This document shows, one piece after another, positions 1-5,882 of a stretch of 7,285 nt of DNA. The position numbers and the translations under genes were made by a program. This stretch comes from Clostridia bacterium (GTDB lineage Bacteria > Bacillota > Clostridia > Saccharofermentanales > UBA5734): positions 1-7,285 of the forward strand of contig JAGPFK010000067.1 in NCBI GenBank assembly GCA_018056585.1, written 5' to 3'. Position 1 is the stretch's first letter, and every line of letters starts with the position of its first letter. The notes under the pieces were generated by a model that had not been told where the DNA came from, ran no database searches, and saw nothing but the letters and a program-made list of their open reading frames with translations.

Positions 1-1371
1 GTTATCGCTGACGTTGCTGCAGTAATCACCGATACGCTCGATGTCATTGGCTGCGTGCATTAAGGCGGCGATCCGGGACGAATTCTCGTGGGTCAGACTG
101 GATGCGGAGATAATATGCGATAAATACCGGACAATTTCGTTTTCAAGATAATCAAGCGTCTCCTCATTGGCAAAAATTTTGTTTTCTAGCTGGCTGTCGT
201 GTTCTTTGATAATCCGATGACTGTCCTGTGTCATTTCCATGGCGATCTCTGTCATGCGTGCCAGTTCTTGTGTAGCGAGATCAATCGCAATGGTTGGATT
301 GCCAACGACATTGTAATCAATGTAGACCCGTTTTCTGCAAACCTCAGGATCTTCTCCGGGTACAATAAAACGAACAATTTTAGCCATTAGCCAGACCAAG
401 GGCAGCCAGATCATTGTGTTAACAATATTAAAAACCGTATGTGACAAGGCAACGCTTTCCTTCATGTATGGCGCGAGAGGCGTCCACACGGATGAAAGCC
501 CTGCATGAACATCCAGAACCAGACTACGGCCGGTCAAGCTGATCAGGTAGTTGATCAGCCAGGTGTAAGGCCTTAAGCATAACATAAAGAGAACAGAGCC
601 CGCTATGTTGAATATGGCATGGGATGCAGCGGCTCTTTTGGCAGCCTTTGAAGCGCCGATCGAGGCCAGAATCGCGGTGATCGTCGTTCCTATGTTGCTG
701 CCCAAAAGGATGGGGATGGTTTGATATAAGGAAACAAGCGGCGTGCCGGCCGCATCAATTGAGGTTCCGGCCATGGCTTGTAAAACGCCGATCGAAGCAG
801 ATGAACTTTGCGTAACCATGGTGGTCCCCATGCCGAGCATCAAACCCAAAACCGGTTTATCCTTTATACCAATTAAAAGATCAGCGAACGCCTGACTCGT
901 TGCCAACGGTTTTATGGCGGCCGTCATGGCGTTCAGACCAACAAATAATGCGCCGAAAGCAAAGACAATTTGACCGATGTAGCGTATTTTGGGCTTTTTA
1001 ATGATAAACATCATGACGAAGCCGATGGCCACAAATAGCCAGGCAAATTCATCGATATTGGCCGCGACAATCCAGGCTGTGATCGTGGTGCCGATGTTGG
1101 CCCCCATGATGACTCCGATGGCCTGCTCCAGAGACATCAGGCCGGCGCTTGTAAATCCAATTACCATGACGGTTGTCGCAGAAGAGCTTTGAATCATCAT
1201 GGTGACCAGCGCGCCTACCAGGACACCGCGCAGCGGTGTGCCGGTCAATAAAGCCAGAAAATGACGCATTTTGTCTCCGGCTGTTTTTTGGAGACCCTCG
1301 CCCATTTGCTGCATTCCATAAATAAATAAGGCAAGGCCGCCAAACAGTACAAAAATAGTTTTAAAGTCCAT
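1..1371 (-). CDS. Na/Pi cotransporter family protein with PhoU-like domain (partial, 3' end outside window)
   Basis: Integral membrane protein of the Na-dependent phosphate cotransporter family (NptA/YjbB-like); family members move inorganic phosphate across the cytoplasmic membrane, and the direction here cannot be told from sequence. The reading frame stays open for 457 codons from the ATG at 1371 to the window edge. Two homologous transport repeats are visible. Repeat one has QSSSATT at residues 61-67 and GANIGTTI at 90-97. Repeat two has QSSSAS at 188-193 and GSNIGTTI at 224-231. The HxxFN signature ends follow at about 250 and 311. Hydrophobic segments fill residues 1-335. After about residue 350 the sequence turns hydrophilic and helical, and near the edge shows IERIGDYCSNVSD, typical of PhoU-like domains. 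The family is usually about 540-600 residues, so roughly 100 are missing. The start is set by AAGGAGG five bases upstream. It is transcribed divergently from the dgt-yfbR operon. Confidence 0.93.
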   Translation of the reverse strand, partial: MDFKTIFVLFGGLALFIYGMQQMGEGLQKTAGDKMRHFLALLTGTPLRGVLVGALVTMMIQSSSATTVMVIGFTSAGLMSLEQAIGVIMGANIGTTITAWIVAANIDEFAWLFVAIGFVMMFIIKKPKIRYIGQIVFAFGALFVGLNAMTAAIKPLATSQAFADLLIGIKDKPVLGLMLGMGTTMVTQSSSASIGVLQAMAGTSIDAAGTPLVSLYQTIPILLGSNIGTTITAILASIGASKAAKRAAASHAIFNIAGSVLFMLCLRPYTWLINYLISLTGRSLVLDVHAGLSSVWTPLAPYMKESVALSHTVFNIVNTMIWLPLVWLMAKIVRFIVPGEDPEVCRKRVYIDYNVVGNPTIAIDLATQELARMTEIAMEMTQDSHRIIKEHDSQLENKIFANEETLDYLENEIVRYLSHIISASSLTHENSSRIAALMHAANDIERIGDYCSNVSDN

Positions 1372-1376
1372 TCATT

Positions 1377-1383
1377 CCTCCTT
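1377..1383 (-). promoter_or_regulatory. Ribosome binding site of the Na/Pi cotransporter gene
   Basis: AAGGAGG on the minus strand, five bases from the ATG at 1371. A second ATG at 1375 overlaps but is in another frame and too close to the site, so this element decides the start at 1371. Confidence 0.8.
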
Positions 1384-1389
1384 GCTTAT

Positions 1390-1406
1390 AACGGTATCTG
1401 ACCGTT
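1390..1406 (-). repeat. Short inverted repeat in the leader of the Na/Pi cotransporter gene
   Basis: AACGGT and ACCGTT form a perfect 6-bp inverted repeat with a 5-base loop, located between the predicted promoter and the ribosome binding site of the minus-strand gene. It could be a small leader hairpin or an operator half-site pair. No T-tract follows, so it is not a terminator. A repeat this short may be chance. Confidence 0.25.
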
Positions 1407-1436
1407 TCATCATCCCGCAGAACTCATACGGAATCC

Positions 1437-1465
1437 ATTTTACTCAATTCAACTGTTTTTCACAA
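1437..1465 (-). promoter_or_regulatory. Sigma-A-type promoter for the Na/Pi cotransporter gene
   Basis: Read on the minus strand, a -35 element TTGTGA (1460-1465) is followed after exactly 17 bases by a -10 element TAAAAT (1437-1442). The match is 4/6 and 5/6 to the consensus with ideal spacing. Transcription would begin near 1430, giving a leader of about 60 bases before the ATG at 1371. This is a sequence match only; no start site is proven. Confidence 0.6.
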
Positions 1466-1485
1466 CAAAAAAAACGGGGTGTGCA

Positions 1486-1494
1486 TGGTATAAT
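1486..1494 (+). promoter_or_regulatory. Extended -10 promoter for the dgt-yfbR operon
   Basis: TGGTATAAT is a perfect extended -10 element (TGnTATAAT). There is no convincing -35 hexamer at 16-18 bases upstream (the region is A-rich), which is usual for extended -10 promoters. The predicted start site is near 1501, giving a leader of under 40 bases before the ATG at 1539. Its -35 region overlaps that of the oppositely directed promoter at 1437-1465, so the two could interfere or share a regulator. Confidence 0.55.
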
Positions 1495-1507
1495 GAGGCT
1501 AGATTGC

Positions 1508-1521
1508 CTGGCAGCGGCCAG
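1508..1521 (+). repeat. Small GC-rich hairpin in the dgt leader
   Basis: CTGGC and GCCAG can pair as a 5-bp stem with an AGCG loop, directly after the predicted transcription start and seven bases before the ribosome binding site (1528-1534). It could stabilise the transcript's 5' end or mean nothing. Evidence is limited to the pairing. Confidence 0.22.
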
Positions 1522-1538
1522 AGCAGTGAGGTGACGTG

Positions 1539-2678
1539 ATGGCCTTTCAAGGAGAACCCAGATTAATCAGGGAAGAGCAGGAAAAAATGCTAAGCCCTTT
1601 TGCGGCGCGCAGTACCCAAAGCCTTGGCCGTCAGCTGGACGAAGCGCCCTGCTCTGTTCGTCCTTGTTTTGAAAGAGACGTTGGCCGTATCATTTTTTCA
1701 GTTGATTTTCGGCGCATGCGTCATAAAACACAAGTCTTTTTTAATCCGCAAAATGATCATATCTGTACGCGGATGGAACATGTCATATCGGTAAACTACA
1801 TCGCCAATACAATCGGCCGTGTTTTAGGCCTGAATTCGGACTTGATCCAAGCCATTGCTCTGGGACACGACCTGGGACATGCGCCCTTTGGCCACAGCGG
1901 AGAAAAAACACTTGATGCCTGCCTCAAAGCACATGATCCGGATTTATTTTTTCAGCATGAGCTCCATGGATTGCGTGTGATTGACCATCTCTCCTCTCAT
2001 CATGGACGTCAGGGGCTTAATCTGACTTTTGAAGTCAGAGACGGCATCGCCTGCCACTGCGGCGAGATGTATTCCGAATATGTTTTGGTGCCGGACCGCA
2101 ATAAAGATCCGAAAGATCTAAAATGGTCTGCCCAGATGCATAAAATGCCGGCGACGCTCGAAGGTTGCGTCGTCCGTCTGGCTGACAAGATTTCCTATAT
2201 CGGCCGTGATATTGAAGATGCCGTCCGGGCAGGCATTATGGAATTTGTAGATGTGCCGGAAACCATACAATCGACCTTAGGCAGAACAAACGGTGAAATC
2301 ATCAATACTTTGGTAACGGATATCATCCAAAACAGTTATGAGAAGGATGCGATCATCCTCAGCCGGGCGCGCGGCGAGAGCATGGACGAGCTTTTGCAGC
2401 AAAATGAAGCCAGAATTTACAGGTCTGACAAAATCCGTCGGTATGAAAAAATGGCTGAAAATGTTATAGAGGGCTTGTTTGAAGCGTTGCTGCCTTTGAC
2501 GGAAGATCCGGAAAAGATGGCTTCGAGCGATAATCGGGTTCTGCGAAGTTTCTATCGATATATCAAAGAGCGATACCGGGGAACGGAAACATCCGGGCTG
2601 CAGCAGGTCACCGATTACATTGCCGGCATGACCGATTCGTTTGCAACCAAAAGCTTTGAAGATCTATATTGGTTCTGA
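1539..2678 (+). CDS. dgt: dGTP triphosphohydrolase family HD-domain protein
   Basis: Cytoplasmic metal-dependent hydrolase of the dGTPase family, whose members cleave dGTP (and often other dNTPs) to the deoxynucleoside plus triphosphate. Of the 379 residues, the family signature RRMRHKTQVF lies at about 58-67. It is followed by the HD metal-binding set: H81 (in MEH), H110-D111 (in GHDLGHAPFGHSGE) and D216 (in RLADK). H114, H119 and E122 complete the family's characteristic loop. The helical C-terminal part, rich in charged residues, is typical. GAGGTGA at 1528-1534 fits the ATG at 1539 (four-base spacer) better than the in-frame GTG at 1536. The stop is 27 bases before yfbR, so the two are likely co-transcribed. 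The true substrate is inferred; some homologues hydrolyse several dNTPs and need nucleotide activation. Confidence 0.9.
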   Translation: MAFQGEPRLIREEQEKMLSPFAARSTQSLGRQLDEAPCSVRPCFERDVGRIIFSVDFRRMRHKTQVFFNPQNDHICTRMEHVISVNYIANTIGRVLGLNSDLIQAIALGHDLGHAPFGHSGEKTLDACLKAHDPDLFFQHELHGLRVIDHLSSHHGRQGLNLTFEVRDGIACHCGEMYSEYVLVPDRNKDPKDLKWSAQMHKMPATLEGCVVRLADKISYIGRDIEDAVRAGIMEFVDVPETIQSTLGRTNGEIINTLVTDIIQNSYEKDAIILSRARGESMDELLQQNEARIYRSDKIRRYEKMAENVIEGLFEALLPLTEDPEKMASSDNRVLRSFYRYIKERYRGTETSGLQQVTDYIAGMTDSFATKSFEDLYWF

Positions 2679-2705
2679 GCGTATCGAAAGGAGCAAATAA
2701 GGACA

Positions 2706-3311
2706 ATGAGCCATCATTTTCTAGCCATGATGAACCGTATGCGCTATATCAACCGATGGAGTCTCATGCGCAACACACAGACAGAAAATATTCAGGAACA
2801 CACACTGCAGGTGGTGATGATTGCTCACGCGCTGCTTGAAATCAGACAGAGCTATTTTTCAACCGGCCGGCAAGCATTGGATAAAGCCCAGGTTTTGCTT
2901 CTGGCTCTCTATCATGACGCTGCCGAAATACTGACCGGCGATATGCCGTCGCCGGTTAAATATGCCAATCCTGAAATATCCGATGCTTATAAATCAGTTG
3001 AAATCGTAGCAGCAGAAAAACTGCTGTCAATGCTGCCGCAGGAGTTGATTCCCGCTTATCGGCCATTCCTTCTTCCGGATCTTTCAGATCCTCAAACAGC
3101 AGAAGCGATGAAACTGGTTAAGGCCGCCGATCGGATCAGTGCCTACATTAAGTGTATTGAAGAAGAAAAAGCTGGCAACAGCGAATTTCGGCAAGCCGGC
3201 CAATCCGTTCGTGAGACGCTGGATACCCTGACTTTAGAAATGCCTGAAATCACCTGGTTTTTAGAACATTTTTTACCTTCTTTTCAGCTGTCCCTTGATG
3301 AGCTGTCCTGA
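2706..3311 (+). CDS. yfbR: YfbR-type HD-domain 5'-deoxynucleotidase
   Basis: Cytoplasmic 5'-nucleotidase that in the characterised E. coli homologue removes phosphate from deoxyribonucleoside 5'-monophosphates. The 201 residues are the family's normal length, and the protein resembles E. coli YfbR from end to end. Visible landmarks are INRWSLMRN with the sugar-discriminating R17-W18, metal ligands H32 (QEHTLQV), H70-D71 with E74 (YHDAAE), then TGDMPSPVKY and D142 (KAADRISAYIKC), and the closing PSFQLSLDE. The ATG at 2706 gives the same N-terminal length as E. coli YfbR. Upstream AAAGGAG (2687-2693) is spaced 12 bases away, rather long, which may lower translation relative to dgt. As the second gene of the dgt operon it would process dNMPs next to a dNTPase. 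Confidence 0.93.
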   Translation: MSHHFLAMMNRMRYINRWSLMRNTQTENIQEHTLQVVMIAHALLEIRQSYFSTGRQALDKAQVLLLALYHDAAEILTGDMPSPVKYANPEISDAYKSVEIVAAEKLLSMLPQELIPAYRPFLLPDLSDPQTAEAMKLVKAADRISAYIKCIEEEKAGNSEFRQAGQSVRETLDTLTLEMPEITWFLEHFLPSFQLSLDELS

Positions 3312-3318
3312 CTTTATT

Positions 3319-3363
3319 ACATAAATATAAAGTAAATGTCATCAAACTGTCTTTTATTTATGT
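3319..3363. repeat. AT-rich inverted repeat between yfbR and the glucosaminidase gene
   Basis: The left arm (3319-3332, ACATAAATATAAAG) pairs with the right arm (3351-3363, CTTTTATTTATGT) with one bulged base across an 18-base spacer. The stem has few G-C pairs and no clean T-run follows it, so it is at best a weak terminator for the dgt-yfbR transcript. Its right arm abuts the extended -10 element of the next gene, so an operator role is equally possible. Confidence 0.35.
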
Positions 3364-3369
3364 TATGCT
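3361..3369 (+). promoter_or_regulatory. Possible extended -10 promoter for the glucosaminidase gene
   Basis: TGTTATGCT fits an extended -10 element (TGnTATnnT). No good -35 hexamer is present at the usual spacing. The predicted start site near 3376 lies only a few bases from the ATG at 3382, which would leave no room for a ribosome binding site there but suits the TTG start at 3415. Confidence 0.35.
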
Positions 3370-3403
3370 ACTCTTGATCTTATGTCGCTATGGATGTCAT
3401 GTT

Positions 3404-3409
3404 GGAGGA
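3404..3409 (+). promoter_or_regulatory. Ribosome binding site that selects the TTG start
   Basis: GGAGGA is five bases from TTG 3415 and eight from TTG 3418. Neither in-frame ATG upstream (3382, 3394) has a recognisable ribosome binding site. This element therefore decides the start of the glucosaminidase gene. Confidence 0.65.
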
Positions 3410-3414
3410 CAGCC

Positions 3415-5844
3415 TTGTTGTTAGATGATTCAAACAATCAATCCATCTCGCGACCGTGGCGTGCTGTGTCACTGGTTCTGATTGTTCTGTTGGTATCGGG
3501 GCAGATTGGCCTATTTGCGCTTGGCGGAACAAGAGCTTTTGCTGACACAGAAATCAATCGGGAAGGGACCATCACAGTGAATACGGTGGCCTATGTCAGG
3601 ACCGTGCCGACGACCCAAAACAACACGCCAATAGACCAGGCCAAGCCCGGGCAACGAGTCCTTGTTCTTTTAAAAACAACAGGCGAGATGATATCAAATT
3701 ACGGCAATGAATGGTATAAAATCCGTTACACCAATCCAAGCGGCGTTCTGATTGAAGGGTTTACGGTGGCGGGTTTTGTCACGTTGGATCCTTTACCCGA
3801 GCCAGACCCGGAACCAGATCCGGCTTTTGAAGCACTGCTCGATGCGGAGGGCTTTCCTGAAAGCTACCGTCCGGGGCTTCGAAAGCTACACGCAAAGCAT
3901 CCGGCATGGCAGTTCAAGTCGGTTCAAACGGGCCTTCAATTTGCAGAAGCAGTCGAGATTATGCATGCGCCAGGCTATACATTGATCCCCAATTCTTATG
4001 ATGACGCCTGGAAATCGCTGGACCCGGCAGCCTATGACTGGTCCACCAATACCTGGAAGCCTTATGACGGCTCAACCTGGGTGATGTGCAGCCGTGAGCT
4101 GATCGCATATTATATGGATCCGAGAAATATGATGAACGAAAAGGACATTTTTCAGTTTGAAAAGCTGAACTACCAGCCCAAAGTGCACCATACAGACGGC
4201 GTAGAAGTGATTTTGAAAGGCTCATTTATGAGCAGTGACGGTAATGTCAAATTTTTTACATACATAGACCCGAATACGAAGCAGAAAGCAACCATGACCT
4301 ATGCCGAGGCGTTCATGAAAGCCGCAAAGGCGAACAATATCAGCCCGTATCACCTGGCGGCCAGATCGCTGATTGAAGTTGGTTCTTCCGGCAGTGCTTC
4401 CGTGACGGGGCTGTTTTCAGAAGCGCTAAAAAGCGAAGGTTTGCCGGTTACCAAAGAATACGACGGTTACTATAACTTTTATAACATCGGGGCCAGTGCC
4501 AGTTCGGAACCACTGGGAAATGTAAGAAATGGACTTGAATACGCAAAATATGGTCCGGACCGTAAACCAGAGCAGACACCAGCGGATGACATCCGCCTCA
4601 TCCCTTGGACCGACCCTTATCGCGCCATTACAGGAGGCGCCTTTGACATTGGAACGCGTTATGTGAATGTGAGTGCAGAGCCAAATAACCTTAAAAACGG
4701 GTTGCCGAAATATGCGGATCAAAACACACTTTACCTGCAAAAGTATAATGTGGCTTATCTCCCGAACAACGCATCTTTCACAAGGCGATACTGGCATTTA
4801 TACATGGGCAGCATTCTCGCACCGTGTGCAGAAGGTGCCAAGCTGTATAAGGCATATACGGATATGAAAGATCTGGATAAACCCATCACATTCCTTATTC
4901 CCCTCTACAATGATATGCCGAAGTCAAATCCAAAACCCCCGGCAACAGGCAACCCCAATAATTGGCTGAAAACATTGAGCGTCAAAGGGTATGCTATTAC
5001 ACCGTCTTTTGATCCGGCCGTAACCGATGCGTACAGTTTGATTGTCGATCCCAGCGTGAGCAGCATTGAGATCGAGGCAACGGCTGTGAATAATGTGAGT
5101 AATGAGTCAACAATAAGCGGAACCGGACAAAAATCACTGGTTGTTGGCGAAAATGTCTTCCCTGTTACTGTGAAGGCACAAAACGGGAATGCCCGCACCT
5201 ATACCTTGACTATCGTGCGCCAATCCGATGGGAATAAGCCGATACCTTCTGTATCCCCGTCGCCAACAGCCAGTCCAACACCTGTTCCGACACCATCGCC
5301 AACTCCAACCAGTACACCGGCACCTACACCAACCATTACCCCAACACCAACCAATGCGCCAACCCTAACGCCAACACCAACACCAACCAGCACACCTGTT
5401 CCAACACCGGCGGAGAGCAAGCTGACCAGCGCCAGTCTTAAGATCGATGGAACCACAATATCTGGGTTGAATCCACAAAACGGTGCCAATACGGTTGAGA
5501 ACATCATCAAGGCATTGACGGTTCCTGACGGGCATGCGGTCCGTGTTGTCAAACCGGACGGTACCCCGATCACCGGTCTGGTTGGGACTGATCATCGGAT
5601 TCAGTTGTTGAATGGATCGGATGTTAAAAAAGAATATACGGTTTTGCTGTATGGAGATGCTAACGGGGACGGAAAAATAAATGCAATTGACGTGACAATG
5701 ATAATTTGGCATATGATAAAGCGGCAACCTATTGATGGCGTAAGTCTTCTCGTTTCGGATGTCAACCGGGATGGGAAGGTCAACGCCATTGATACCACCA
5801 CAATTATCTGGTACTACCAAAAAAGAATTGAGATGGAACAATGA
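3415..5844 (+). CDS. Secreted dockerin-bearing endo-beta-N-acetylglucosaminidase (modular peptidoglycan hydrolase)
   Basis: Exported wall hydrolase expected to cut N-acetylglucosaminyl bonds in peptidoglycan glycan strands. It has 809 residues from TTG 3415 (820 from ATG 3382). Order: signal peptide 1-43 with RPWR, a hydrophobic core and cleavage after AFA; SH3-like domain about 50-126 (YVRTVP, WYKIRY); DPEPDP linker; LytD-like glucosaminidase about 146-499. That domain begins FPESYRPGLRKLH and holds SPYHLAARSLIEVG with probable catalytic E321, then YYNFYNIGA. Next come a cadherin-like beta-sandwich about 517-602, a Pro/Thr linker 608-667, an unnamed pre-dockerin domain 669-746, and a dockerin 747-806 with two calcium loops: D748/N750/D752/N756/D759 and D782/N784/D786/N790/D793. 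There is no wall-binding repeat or sortase signal, so docking on a cohesin partner is inferred; the next gene encodes one. The family call is firm; exact bond specificity is inferred. Confidence 0.88.
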   Translation: MLLDDSNNQSISRPWRAVSLVLIVLLVSGQIGLFALGGTRAFADTEINREGTITVNTVAYVRTVPTTQNNTPIDQAKPGQRVLVLLKTTGEMISNYGNEWYKIRYTNPSGVLIEGFTVAGFVTLDPLPEPDPEPDPAFEALLDAEGFPESYRPGLRKLHAKHPAWQFKSVQTGLQFAEAVEIMHAPGYTLIPNSYDDAWKSLDPAAYDWSTNTWKPYDGSTWVMCSRELIAYYMDPRNMMNEKDIFQFEKLNYQPKVHHTDGVEVILKGSFMSSDGNVKFFTYIDPNTKQKATMTYAEAFMKAAKANNISPYHLAARSLIEVGSSGSASVTGLFSEALKSEGLPVTKEYDGYYNFYNIGASASSEPLGNVRNGLEYAKYGPDRKPEQTPADDIRLIPWTDPYRAITGGAFDIGTRYVNVSAEPNNLKNGLPKYADQNTLYLQKYNVAYLPNNASFTRRYWHLYMGSILAPCAEGAKLYKAYTDMKDLDKPITFLIPLYNDMPKSNPKPPATGNPNNWLKTLSVKGYAITPSFDPAVTDAYSLIVDPSVSSIEIEATAVNNVSNESTISGTGQKSLVVGENVFPVTVKAQNGNARTYTLTIVRQSDGNKPIPSVSPSPTASPTPVPTPSPTPTSTPAPTPTITPTPTNAPTLTPTPTPTSTPVPTPAESKLTSASLKIDGTTISGLNPQNGANTVENIIKALTVPDGHAVRVVKPDGTPITGLVGTDHRIQLLNGSDVKKEYTVLLYGDANGDGKINAIDVTMIIWHMIKRQPIDGVSLLVSDVNRDGKVNAIDTTTIIWYYQKRIEMEQ
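5248..5409 (+). repeat. Low-complexity Pro/Thr/Ser linker coding region
   Basis: About 54 codons of PTP/SPT repeats, coded mainly by variations of CCAACACC, form a flexible extracellular linker between the cadherin-like sandwich and the pre-dockerin domain. The repeats are imperfect and in frame. Such linkers are prone to slippage and recombination. They also create long but meaningless Gly/Val-rich open frames on the opposite strand. Confidence 0.85.
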
Positions 5845-5870
5845 AAGATAATAAATCAGGGCGATGTTAC

Positions 5871-5876
5871 AAGGAG
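5871..5876 (+). promoter_or_regulatory. Ribosome binding site of the cohesin gene
   Basis: AAGGAG with a six-base spacer to ATG 5883. An in-frame ATG at 5841 overlaps the upstream stop codon (ATGA) but has only a poor site, and it would add 14 hydrophilic residues before the signal peptide, so 5883 is preferred. Confidence 0.75.
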
Positions 5877-5882
5877 CCATAT

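Noticed and set aside
199..390. Plus-strand open frame with Cys and His residues
   Set aside because: It is antisense to the well-supported Na/Pi cotransporter frame (end of the membrane part and start of the PhoU-like domain); the apparent Cys/His pattern is not a metal-binding motif.
989..1192. Plus-strand Met-rich open frame
   Set aside because: It is antisense to the transport repeats of the Na/Pi cotransporter, where CAT and ATG reflect the coding strand's Met and His codons; it has no start signal.
4426..4797. Minus-strand open frame of 123 codons
   Set aside because: It lies opposite the glucosaminidase catalytic domain, has no upstream ribosome binding site and no family-like features.
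5248..5409. Repetitive DNA that could look like a CRISPR array or satellite
   Set aside because: The repeats are short, contiguous, in frame and code Pro/Thr; there are no unique spacers of regular length.
5199..5573. Minus-strand open frame rich in Val-Gly repeats
   Set aside because: It is the reverse complement of the Pro/Thr linker and its flanks within the glucosaminidase gene; the low-complexity composition is an artefact and no ribosome binding site precedes it.
5365..5880. Minus-strand open frame of 171 codons under the dockerin region
   Set aside because: It lies antisense to a domain with clear dockerin motifs, has no recognisable family features, and exists because the coding strand avoids the relevant triplets.
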